This document shows, piece by piece, positions 44,885 through 55,235 of a stretch of 64,000 nucleotides of DNA. This DNA is from Samsoniella hepiali (taxonomy: Eukaryota > Ascomycota > Sordariomycetes > Hypocreales > Cordycipitaceae). Location: positions 124,001 to 188,000 of the forward strand of contig LNDK02000024.1 of the NCBI GenBank assembly GCA_001455915.2. The letters run 5' to 3'. The position numbers were made by a program, and so were the translations under genes. Numbering within the stretch: the stretch's first letter is position 1; each line of letters begins with the position of its first letter. The notes beneath the pieces were generated by a model. It saw nothing but the letters and a program-made list of their open reading frames with translations. It was not told the origin of the DNA and did no database searches.

Positions 44885-47800
44885 TCACGGACTGGAAGTC
44901 TCAGAAATGGGGTAGACGGCCTTGCGTTCCATCATTTTGCGCGCCTCCTTCTCGAACCCCTCAAATTGTGATACCAGGGCTTCCCAGTCTGTTTTCGAAC
45001 ATCTCATACCCTCCTCCCTTTGCCTGGCCAGCTCATATTCCGCTATTTCTAGAGGCGTCCTTCCACATCTGTCCTTAAGGAAGAAACTCTCACATGCCCC
45101 AATGTCGATCATAGCTGCTGCTAGATCTACGTGGCCATATACAGCGGCAAGAGTCAGCGGAGTATCGTTGTTCTTATTCCGCGGATTAACATATCCGCCT
45201 AAAAATTGTGCCAGGAGCTTGGCAATGGCAAAAGAGTCTTTATTGCTGGGCGATACAGCCAGAGTGTGTAGTGGAGTATTTCCATGCTTGTCTCGCAGAA
45301 GGAAAGCTTCGCGGCCTCCCTTACTCCGAAGAAGTAGCTCAGTAATGCCAAGATGTCCCCTAGCAATGGCCAAATGTAATGGGCTTCTCAGATATTCCTT
45401 CTTATAGGCCCCGGCGACTGTACGCAAGATGCCCTTGGTGTTGATGTCAGGGTCTTTATTGATCAAGCATTCAACGACACCTAGATCACAGCACTCAACA
45501 GCGGTATCGAATAGCCGCTTGCCGGTAGCGTCTACCGTTAAAATATCAGCTTCGAAATCCATCAGAAATTGAATGGTTTTTGTTGAATTCTTCTGCATGG
45601 CCCTATGCAGCGGTGTGCGGCCATCAGTTCCCTTCGTGTTCACGTCCAATTTGGCTTCGGTAATGAGATACTTCGCTACTTCCTCGTTCTCATACATTAC
45701 AGCCAAGTGAAGACAATTCCAGCCGTATTTGTCCACAAGAGTTGAGTCTGTATTTAGGAGCTTGAAGATCTCGAAGTTCCCATACATTGCCGCCCAATGC
45801 GCTGCGGTTCTGCCGTCAAGGTCCTTGGTACTTTCCGCTGCTGATTTGAAAGACGTATTACGTCTTTCTATATCTCGCTTGTTTAAACATGCTAACAAAA
45901 GACCCACAGGCTCAACTTTGCCCTTTGCAGCTGCAAGATGCAGTGGGGATATTCCGTTCCATGGTGCCTCTATTGGTGCGTCTTGGACCAGCAACCGCTC
46001 CACCATCTCCACATTACCTGTTGCACAGGCGTAGTGTAAAGGTGTAAATCCAAAAATATCGCAACCTTCACCCTGGTAGCGAAACTTTTGTATTGCTGGT
46101 GACATAGTCCTGAAGCCTCTATCAGCGAAATACTGTCCTAAAACTGACAGATAATGAGATGAGGTCCAGCCAAAAGCCTTCAATCCCACCCAACGATCAA
46201 TGTGTCCATATAATGGAGTCTTTGATCTATCACCAAACGGCAAAGTATGGTATTCAGACAGTTCGAACCTCGAACAGTCTGTTGGCCCCTCCCAGTCGAA
46301 GAGGTAAGACCAAATTGAGAGCCCCTGAAAGATGCTGCACGACGCAAACGGTAATGTGAATTCTGTACTATTAAGTATATGTATCCGTTCGTTGTTGTCC
46401 TTTTTGTCAACAGAAGTACGTCTGTTTTCTTTGCAGCTAGTTTTGAAGCGATGGTCGACAAACTCGGTATAGTACTGGAACAGAGCAAGGGCGCGATACA
46501 TAGCAACGCTGTCGTTGTTGCTAAATGTCATTGCCAGAATGAATAAAGACTTTAAAGCCCCATCAAGATCCGAATCCCGGGTTTCAACCATACATTGGTG
46601 TACTTGCTTCTGAAGATGATCCACCACGGCAAAGCGCCCTGGTAATGCATTGCAAAGACTCAAAGGTGTGATCACATCAAAATAAGCCTCTTCTTGATTG
46701 AGAAATCCAGTGTCGCGCACTCCGGAGACTATTTTGGACAGTCCGTTGGCGCTGAGCTTCAAATTGCGCCACCAGTGGTCCCCAGTTGCCTTTGTCTCTA
46801 GCTTTCGAGGTCTCCTGTTCCAGTTCCAATCCTGACCGATAGCTTTCATGAAAGCAAAAAAAATCTGGCGCGCAAATAATCGCTCTAAACTGTCTTCGCT
46901 AAGAACAGCTAGAAGTTTCTCAATTTTGACCGTTGATGGTTGATCGGACGAAATTGCTTGTGCAGCGCCATGTTCATTTCCCAAGTTACGTCGAAAATCG
47001 TCCGGGAAACAACGTCCCGCCCAAGCTTCAGATTCATAAAGCTGCTTAGTAGATAAATAATGTTGTCGTTCAGAGAACTTTGAAACGAAGAAATGACGTA
47101 AATTGTTGCCCATGAGTGGCTGGCTCGCCGCCTCGTCCGGGCCTATGTCGAATCCAACAACGTGATGGGACGGTACAGAAGTTTCTGTGGATTTGTATTT
47201 GTCACTTCCACTCTTGATTTCCTCTACTTCGAGTATCTCTGGAGTGCCTTCAGGAAGCCAGAAGCGAAGATCTCGTGCAAGGGCGCGACCTTGGGATGAT
47301 GTAGCTGTAGTGCCAAGAATACGCAGTCCAAGTTGCTGCAGTATCTGCAATCTCAGCCAATCATCTTCACTGGTTTCGCAAGCAACAGTATTATCTTGCT
47401 CTTGCATAGCTGATACCCACAGTGACAACGCAGCTTCTATAACATCGGTTCGAATCTTCCATATCCCGTTTTGCAACTTCAAAGTAAAAGTCAATTTCCA
47501 GAGATTCTGATGCAGGCCTACATCGAATTCAAAGGCTTTCATATAATAAGGGGGGTTGTCGCCAAGCTCTCTTGCGACTGATTCGATGGCATCAGCCAAC
47601 ATAATAGCTTGATTTGCAACGGGTCCCCGCCAGCGCGTAGACTTTCCTAATTGTCGTCGAATGTCCAAAATTGCTTGGGCTTGAGGTTTCCCTCTTCGAC
47701 TGATGCAATACATATATTCTTTCTGCACCTCCGTTTGTGCCCTCGTGGCGGCGGTGCCTGTCCAGCTGAAGGATCTGAGTGGCGCGTCCCGTGGGTTGCC

Positions 47801-49456
47801 ATTATCCACCACCCAGTCAGGATTCTCTCTGCCTAGAGTATTGGCAAGCCAGTCAAGTTCAAAGCCCTTCACCAGCGGCTCGGCGGAGGGAACGTTCACG
47901 AGGCCCCTTCTGACCCATGCCCTGAGAGCTGTCATGACTGCCATGGCACAGAATTGAACAAGAGGGACCGTAAAGTTCATTGCACGAAGACCGGTGAATT
48001 GCAGCAAGAACCCGATTACAGAAATGAAGCATCCGAAGACAGTGACTGTTTCCAAGCCAAGAGGATCTTCACCACCCTTTTGATGGGATCCTTGGTCTTC
48101 ATCGTGCAGAACGTTTCGGCGTGACGTGGTAATGAAAGAACACTTCGTGTTGGGATAAATAGCGAATGGTTCGAAATCTTGATCACTGATGGTGCCTTCC
48201 TTTTGGAGCCAAACAACGTAGGTGTCATAAGCGCCATTGGCTTCGTAATAGCATTCTTTAGTGCTGCGCTCCACCACGATGCCACATATCAGCACGCCAA
48301 TGGATATTTCATGGTTCCGGTAAGGGCCAATGGAAAGGCATAGTAGCGAACCGGGTTATTATCTTTGAGTAGGTGGGCTTTCAGGGCCCGCTCGCGCGTC
48401 GCAAATCCGCAGTAGACCAGGACTCCTGTTTGGATCAGTACCCCGATGGTGGCGACCAGAATGATCTCGAGTCTGCTCCTTTGATTGTGGCAATTTAAAG
48501 AAACATTGGGAGAAGATTTGTCGGAATCCTGAATGACAATAATTCGCGAGGTTTTGGGATCCGCCATGTACTGCTTTTGCTTATTGTTTGTCGATGAGCC
48601 TCTCTGGGGTTGTTCCCTCGCATTGGAAGAGGTGTTGTTTGGGAGGTCTGAACTGGATTGCGTAGCCGTAGGAGAAGCCTTGAAAGTTTCACCGCTCTCT
48701 AGATCCTTGGCACCCGTCTTGCAGAGTTTGGACTTTGCCCAATTGAAAAGTCTGGAAGAGACTGAGATTTCTGCGGCAAGTAAGCAAAAAGTTTTATACT
48801 TGAAACAACAAGAGATTGGCATACCTATGCTTTGGAGCAAACTCTCGGGCTCTTTGACGGTGGTCACTAGGCCGCCTTGCGCTTCCTCGAGAGTGAGGCA
48901 GTCAATTTGCCACGGACTGCCCTGGTTCTCATTCAGTGTCGCGTTCTTGGGCACGAGACAGACAAATTGCATAATCTGGCCAGAACCAGGACAACGGACC
49001 ACATTGCGACCGTTCCAGAGCTCGCACGCTTCCTTGGATGTTGAAGACATCAGCTCAAGCTCAGGCGTAGAAAGATTTTCTCTCGCTCGTCCAATGATGG
49101 CCTTTAGCCATGTCGGGCCGCCTACACGTATCGCGCTCACAATAATAGTGAGAACACCGATTGGGGCCATGGCAAGCGCAACACAGTCGGCCAAGCCCAT
49201 TGACTGGCTCATGAATTGCGTAACGACCTTCTCACCGAAGAGCGTGATGAGTCTACCTCAAGAGTTAGCTATTCAAAGCGAATAGTACGTGGGCGGGAAA
49301 AGCGAAAAGCGGAAAGCTTGGGGTTGGGACAGCATACGGCGCGAGGTCGGTCAGTAAGTTGTTGAGGAAATCATCATTTGTGTCGGCGTGGACTGCATTG
49401 ACAAGCAGACCCAAGCACATGAAAGCAGTGAGCTTTAGAGAAGGCATTTTGATCAT
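44885..49456 (-). CDS. Large membrane-associated ankyrin-repeat protein, interrupted by a one-base frameshift
   Basis: Member of a lineage-expanded ascomycete family: signal peptide, several membrane segments, then C-terminal ankyrin repeats; role unknown. Exon 1 is 49456-49338 (hydrophobic FMCLGLLVNAVHA leader), then an 85-nt intron (GTATGC...GGTAG, branch CTAAC). Exon 2 is 49252-48825 (LITLFGEKVVTQFMS, VGGPTWLKAIIGRARENLS), then a 54-nt intron (48824-48771). Exon 3 starts at 48770. At about 48307-48309 the frame breaks: LALTGTMK runs into a stop at 48289, while the continuation ISIGVLICGIVVERSTKE lies in the next frame and stays open to 44885. One missing A in the AAA run explains this. The C-terminal 400 residues hold about nine ankyrin repeats (GFTPLHYACATGNVEMVERLL, in two parts; NTPLHTLAVS; DTPLTLAAVYGHVDLAAAMI). 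Either a recent pseudogene or a homopolymer error. Confidence 0.75.
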
Positions 49457-50585
49457 TGAAAGTAGACAATTTTTTTCTTTAATTTTTTTCTTTAATTTTT
49501 TTCTTTAATCTTCTTTGGAGGCGCGGGGACGCGGGGACGCGGGGACGCTTGGATGCGGGGACGCGGGGATAGGGGGATGGGGGGCGCGGGACGCAGCGTA
49601 TGCAAGAATTATCTTATGCAGAAGAAGCTTAATTGTTTCGAACTAACCGTAGAAGCCGGCGAGAACAAGCTTCGTTGGTTTGAAAGATTGATGTTGCCTT
49701 ATGGATAACGGAGAGCAACGGTATGGAGGGTCATGTTAGGCGCCTGATAGAATCCTTCGGTGCCCAATGATTTCTCATCATGCAGGAGCGGCTGACCGGC
49801 TTAATACTATGCATTGCAGATGGGGGCTGTGCAAGTCAGCTGCCAACTTTGGCAAGCTTGGAGCAATTCTTCGGTGTGAAAGACATTTATCTACCAATGG
49901 CCGAGGGCTGGCGTTGTTAACGAAACGACAGAGACACGCACACTGCCGAATTTCGTCATGGCCCAACTGACATGTAAGGAATACAGGTTCAAAAAAGTCT
50001 GGCAGCCAGTTCCAGCCCGCGGTCGGTGCGCCGAGCTGCGTGCGCGTGGCTGATTAAAGGGCTTTCATGTATTGCTTCCTCTATCATCTACCTTGTATCA
50101 ATAAAACTTAAATAATAATAGTAGTTTTTAATGTCCGTTTTGAAACAAGCGTCATTTTTCTTAGTTTATATAATAATAATTTACAGTCATGGTCGCGTAT
50201 GAGTTGCTCGCGATTTCTTTACCCCTCACTAAGACGAGCGGTTAACAGCCGAGCAACTAATTACTTGAGCCATTTCACGCGAGAATCATTGTCGTATCCT
50301 CAGAACCCACGACGACCTATTCCGGCCGTCCAGATACTGTAACATTTCAAGGGACATGGTGATTATCGATGGGTGTGAAAAAAAAGTACGTCGCAAACAG
50401 GGAGGAGAATTGCATGGTAGAGTATTCCGGCCAATCTATGAGGTCGCGACAACCATGCGGATGAGGCGGCTGGTGATACTATATACCCGTTGAATAGGTG
50501 GAAAGCTGCGCCGGCACGTTGAGCACTATATCTGACAGAAGTAGACACTGACCAAGAATTTCTATTCTCTGACCGGCATAATATC
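49457..50585. other. Promoter region of the ankyrin gene and AT-rich spacer
   Basis: 1.1 kb. Starts with the short tandem repeats described separately, then AT-rich sequence (about 50090-50180) without convincing frames up to the kinase stop at 50586. Confidence 0.55.
49468..49590. repeat. Twin minisatellites: AATTTTTTTCTTT x3 and GGGGACGC array
   Basis: Three exact 13-bp units (49468-49506) are followed by an array of 8-bp GGGGACGC units at 49525-49564: three exact copies, one degenerate, one exact, then G-rich remnants to about 49590. It lies 12-135 bp upstream of the ankyrin-gene ATG. The G-rich array could form a quadruplex. Confidence 0.85.
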
Positions 50586-51395
50586 CTACAACATCGTTAC
50601 ATGGGCGGGAAGGCTTACAGCATCCACGATTTGCTGCGCGTCGCCCCAGTCCCCTGTCCAGCAGCCGCGAATAATATTTCCATATCTCAAGGACGAGACA
50701 TCCGGAAAATCGGCCGCATTGAAGCGGACTGTGACTTCTCCCTCGGCGATATCATGATATGGTTGATGGCCAGTCTGAATAAAGTACAAAACAGAACCGA
50801 GCGCAAATATGTCATCCGCGTATTCAGCGTCACTCATTCTCCATCCCGGCCGCTGGAACCTTGGGCCTGTCGTGACCGTAGGCCGAGACCCTGCAATGGA
50901 GGAACCGGCAAAGTCGACAATGTGGAGGTCAAGGCTTTCGTTGAGCACGAAGTTGCGCGGTGTGACATCGCAGTGTATGACTTTGGCTGCATGGACCGCG
51001 GCTAGTGCTTCCGCAGCCTGCATCGTCCAGACATCTTTCTGCGCAGTTGTGAGGCTCTGATGCTCGCGATCTATATATGATTGCAAATCGCCATTCGGAA
51101 GGTATTCCAGGACTAGGCAGCACGAGCTCTCATCCCAATGAATCAGTTTGGGAAGGCGGGCATTGCTACCGATGCGCTTGTAAGCTTCTGCCTCTACCTC
51201 CATTTGCTGGCGATACATGGTCTCCTGTTCGGGGCAGTATGGGTTTGGTTTTGGGTACTTGATGAGATTGCCCGACTCGAGTCGATCGACGAATGCTGTC
51301 GCTCCCATACCAACATAGTGACCCTTGCTACGATAGTATATTTCGCCGTACGGTACATCGCTTTGGTCCGGTACATGAAAGGCGTGGTCTGGCAA
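50586..51395 (-). CDS. Fungal serine/threonine kinase-like protein (5' end unresolved)
   Basis: Kinase-fold protein of a type common in ascomycete accessory regions. Residues are counted from the codon at 51395: glycine loop GMGATAFV (29-36), Lys46 in NLIKYPK, catalytic loop IHCDVTPRNFVLN (140-152, Asp143 and Asn148), and metal-binding Asp161 in IVDFAGSSIAG, where DFG reads DFA. ADDIFALGSVLYFIQTGHQPY is the F-helix region. Catalytic Asp, Asn and Lys are kept, so it may be active despite DFA. The frame is open to the left of 51395, but its first ATG (51308) falls inside the glycine loop, so the real start must be upstream. On the - strand, GCTAACTACTAG at 51495-51484 looks like a branch site plus 3' splice site, suggesting an upstream exon that I cannot place. 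Confidence 0.7.
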   Translation of the reverse strand: MPDHAFHVPDQSDVPYGEIYYRSKGHYVGMGATAFVDRLESGNLIKYPKPNPYCPEQETMYRQQMEVEAEAYKRIGSNARLPKLIHWDESSCCLVLEYLPNGDLQSYIDREHQSLTTAQKDVWTMQAAEALAAVHAAKVIHCDVTPRNFVLNESLDLHIVDFAGSSIAGSRPTVTTGPRFQRPGWRMSDAEYADDIFALGSVLYFIQTGHQPYHDIAEGEVTVRFNAADFPDVSSLRYGNIIRGCWTGDWGDAQQIVDAVSLPAHVTML

Positions 51396-52264
51396 GGCGG
51401 GTAATAGCGCTCGTCGCCAAGACCCTTGTCTTCGATGATACCTTAAACTAGAGGGGCATCGATGCGATCGGGGAGCCTTTCACTAGTAGTTAGCGGCTAT
51501 TTGTGCGGCTGAGATGCATAGGAAGGATGACCAACAGGCCCAGACACTGGCTGGCGCATTCCGTAGAGCAGTTGCTTGAGAAATGTGTCTTTGGGTAGGT
51601 AGTTGTCTTGACGCGCACTCGTGTCTAGCGACGGTAATATTGCAGATTGGCGATTCAAAGTGACACAGTCCGGGCGAGTAGCCGGAATCGATGAATGATG
51701 CGACCAAGACCCGGGTCGCGGTGTTTGGGCAGTGATGCAGGGGCAAAGCACTTACAAGCCTGCCGCCAGGATACTTACCGTTGCGGTCACGTGCATTGGC
51801 AAAGCTTCAGAAGATAATTATCACGATAATCTTCCCCAAAAGTTTGCCCCAGAAGAAAGAGGAACTCGTTGCACAAGGGCTGCGTCGTACAATGCCAGGA
51901 TTCCTACAAATTAGCTACTGCTGGACTGGCTCCATCCAGCACAGTATGCTGCGTCGGCGAGGATGATAATGCCAAACTATTATTGTTGACCATTTGAAAA
52001 CGGTGGTTTTACGGTGGCGCGCCCTTTGTCTCAAGAGACCCCTGCACTGGTGTCGCAGCAGGTCGCAGCAGGCAGCACCGTGGCAAGCCATGCCAGCTCA
52101 GAGCCCCAGCTGTAAAGCGCAGGTCTGTAGCCTAAGCGGACCAGGCGCATAGGTACGCAGAAAGTTACGGGCAAGCTGGCGGAGAGGAAGGATAGCAACA
52201 ATGACAAGACAGAAGAGGGTAACTAGGCCCCAATAGCGTTCCATCTATTGGAGCCAATCGCGCT
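51396..52264. other. Region between kinase-like gene and APH-like gene, possible unplaced exon
   Basis: Minus-strand frame 51755-51498 has protein-like composition (LDTSARQDNYLPKDTFLKQL) and stops just before the putative splice acceptor at 51484. It may be a short gene, an exon of the kinase gene or chance. Nothing supported in 51980-52264. Confidence 0.3.
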
Positions 52265-53677
52265 CTATTTTTCGGAATTATACATGCCTGTATCCTTGAG
52301 ATGTTGTGTCCAACGCGAGTTTTGCGCTGCAATTTGCTTTGCCTCAACTGCTGCCTCGGGATTTTGCACAAAAAAGTCAGATTCTGCCTCCTCTATGTTA
52401 GTAGCAAACTGTTTCTTCGCAAAGCATTTTGCAAACACCTCTGTCATATCTGTTGGATGACGAATTATGCGGGCGAAATAGAAAGCCTCATTGAATTCTG
52501 CTTTGCCATACCACTCACGAAACAGTCCCTCAAACCGGCTGTCTTTAATTGCAGCAGCATAAAGCTCCATAAAGAACGAATAGCTTAGCTTATCAAGCCC
52601 TGTCTCTTGGTGTATCGCCCATAATGGTGGTGTGAAAAGCCGGAGAGGAACGATGTTAGCAAATTCCCAGTCAACAATTCCCTGGATGTTCAGGTCATCG
52701 TCAACTAGGATATTGCATAGATGCAAATCAGCGTGATGTAAGACAAACGGTTCATCGTCTGACAGATCCGAGTCTAGACTGAACTTCTCAAACAGTTTTT
52801 GTAAAGCGTCGAGAGCGAATAATTCGTATCGACTGTCAGCCTCTGAGTAGTCGGCAGCCGGGATATTGGCGTGCTGTCGTAATATATTGTACTGCGAAAT
52901 CATGTAATCCCTTGTGGAAGTAAACGAGGGCAAGTGGAGTCGAAGGCTATTTGTTGCGAAGGACATGGTATTTCCTACCAACGGCTTGTGAGACGTGGTG
53001 GGCATCAACGAGCCAATTTTTGGAAACTCGAGGCTTCGCAGCTGCGCGAGATAGTCAAACAGCTGTAGAAAAAATCGCTTGCGCGTAATTTCATCGGCAT
53101 TTGCCAATCGATCGGGCATGAGCGATACACCACGGATGTACTCGGATATTAAGAACATCTGACGTTGTGTTTTGTCACTCGTTAAAATCGCGTCTTTACC
53201 AAAGGCGCAAACGGTCGGTACAGGGATTGAGGTCTGCGAGCGAATGTAGCTAACAAGACATTAGTAGATAGCCCACACAGGACAAGAAACCACATACTTC
53301 AATGTCGCGACCTCACTCTGTACTTTCTCCCAAGGCTTGTGCAAACGTGGAGTAATAGGAATGCGGATTGTCCAACGAGTGCCATCCTCAAACTCCACAA
53401 AGTAGCAGACATTGAAGCTCCCATGTAGCCGCCGAAAGACCTTGCAGGCCTCGTTTTTATTATATCGAGAGGCGAGGGCCTCCACAGCACTCGTCTGTAG
53501 AGCTTGTATGAAGGCCTCGGCCGCTGCCTTGATGGCCTTGGGTGGTGTTGGGAATTGATCGACAGCCCGATTGATGCCGACGACTTGCGTGCCGTATATT
53601 ATTACCCTCCGCCAGAAAGCGAGGAGAAAAGATCGCGCATACGTCCATACGGACAGGACTGCACGAATGAGATCCAT
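52265..53677 (-). CDS. Phosphotransferase-fold protein (APH family), 2 exons
   Basis: 454-aa member of the aminoglycoside-phosphotransferase/choline-kinase-like superfamily, expanded in filamentous fungi; substrate unknown. Exons are 53677-53298 and 53249-52265. The 48-nt intron runs GTATGT...GTTAG with TACTAAT as branch site. N-lobe: SFNVCYFVEFEDGTRWTIRI, then EVATLNYIRSQTSIPVPTV across the splice. C-lobe: the Brenner-type motif VLHHADLHLCNILVDDD with catalytic Asp and Asn, followed by GIVDWEFANIVP with the metal-binding Asp. Hydrophobic residues near the N-terminus (AVLSVWTYARSFLLAFWRRV) could be a membrane anchor. It lies on the same strand as the kinase-like gene, 0.9 kb away. Confidence 0.85.
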
Positions 53678-55235
53678 GCCGTTTATAACCTGCTTGAAGT
53701 GGAGGAAAAAGGACTTGGCGCCGGGTTCTAGGGGGCGCGCGATGAGGCACCCCGGTGGTTAGTCAGCACCAGCCTCTTTAGGCATCACAATAAGTCATAG
53801 TTAAGAGTAATTTTATGGTAGGTTAGATATCTATTTGGAGTAGGTAGTTATAATTTACATGGCCTTGACTTTGGCACACTCACCAATCCATCCGCCGGTG
53901 TTCCAGCAAGAAGCCAGGTCAAGCTGGTAGAATCCATATTTGGCGCCCGTGCCAATTGTTTGAACAAAGATGTTGCAATGCAGATTCGACCAGGCATTAT
54001 GTGGAATGAAGCTATGATTGACTTTGATCACGAGTCACTGACCGATGATGCTCCGTTTAGTATGACCGGGCTAGTAATTGATGACTCCGGAGCAGAGTAA
54101 CTGTACCATCTCGAGCAAGATCGGGCTGCCAACGGCGGATCGCGTCCAGATCTAGCATAGTCTAAGGAATGGAGGCGCAAGACTAAGGAATGTGGTATAA
54201 GCTTCATTCTTCTGCCTACTAGGAGCGCTTTTAGGAAATGAGCGTGGTCGGCCAGTGAAGCCTTCAATCGAGACTGCCATCACATGTATTCGCTTCTGGA
54301 TTTTTTTCGTTCCGCGTTGGGCGTATAACTTTTTCAGAGTATTCTCTTAATCGATAAGACATTCCAGTAGTCAAGCTGCGAACTGACCAAGGCACGGTCG
54401 CTGCAAATGCTGGCAATGCTTGGCTGCCTGGACGCATTCTCTTGGTCTCTCTCGAGCTAATCCGAAGAGCAAATGGCAGTTTTGAATTGCAACTCAAGCA
54501 GTTTAGAAAGAACGTCTTCCCCCAAATAACGAGTTTCGACCGGAGCAAAGATAGTATAATTTAGACTTCATGGACTTGATGCAGCAAAAGACATGCTCTG
54601 ACGAAAATCTTCAACCAGTGTAAAATTCCGAAAACCAAGTATGAGAACTCTAACTGTCAGGCTATAAGATGTCTAATTATATACTTAATTTCCCAAAACA
54701 CCTCGGCAGTAGCTGTTGTGCTTTGTCTCCAAGATGAGAAAGTGTCTGCCCGACCAACTAGGACTGTCTGTAAGCATCATGTCTTTTCCAACTGACTACA
54801 GTAATTTTCCTATTGCGTTGGTCTGCGATCTCATGTAGTGCTGGATATTGTATTGATCTGTGTTAATCAAGGCTTACACCGCTCTTCTATGACACAGTGC
54901 CAACTCAACGCCGCCCTTTTCAAGCGAAAAGCTTTCTGCACATTTCGTCTCGCTTTCTCTCATCATCTTTATTTTCCATCAACTATCTGTTTTGCCTTTA
55001 ATTTTTATCTCTCGAGACTTTGCGCACTTCATCACTCCACGGGAGACAGAGAGCAGGTGTTTGGCCTGGTTGACCGCCGACTCGTTGCAAACGCCGCCTG
55101 CGGCTGCTCATGACAAACGCCAGGCACCGTGAACTCGACGAAAATCTGTAAAGATCTTGCCGAGAAGCGCTTTTCTCCCTCCACCACTTCTTTTCTTCCC
55201 AACACATTCCCGCCTCTGCCTTGCAGGTCTCAGCC
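53678..55235. other. AT-rich spacer between APH-like and F-box/ankyrin genes
   Basis: 1.56 kb, partly AT-rich, containing the decayed frames listed separately (53858-54100, 54241-54564). The last 300 bp before 55236 are C/T-rich and are the probable leader of the F-box gene. Confidence 0.5.
53858..54564 (+). pseudogene. Possible decayed coding remnant, family not recognised
   Basis: Two + strand stretches read like protein but lack a proper start and sit in different frames. One is 53858-54100, 80 codons then TAA, containing QVKLVESIFGARANCLNKDV and APFSMTGLVIDDSG. The second is 54259-54564, containing TFSEYSLNR, one TAA at 54355, then VVKLRTDQGTVAANAGNAW and LQLKQFRKNVFPQITSF. The TAA could derive from CAA by a C-to-T change, as in RIP, but one site proves nothing. 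I do not recognise the parent gene. Confidence 0.3.

Noticed and set aside
50586..51308. Kinase start at the ATG at 51308
   Set aside because: It would remove the first half of the glycine loop; a start further upstream or an extra exon is more likely.
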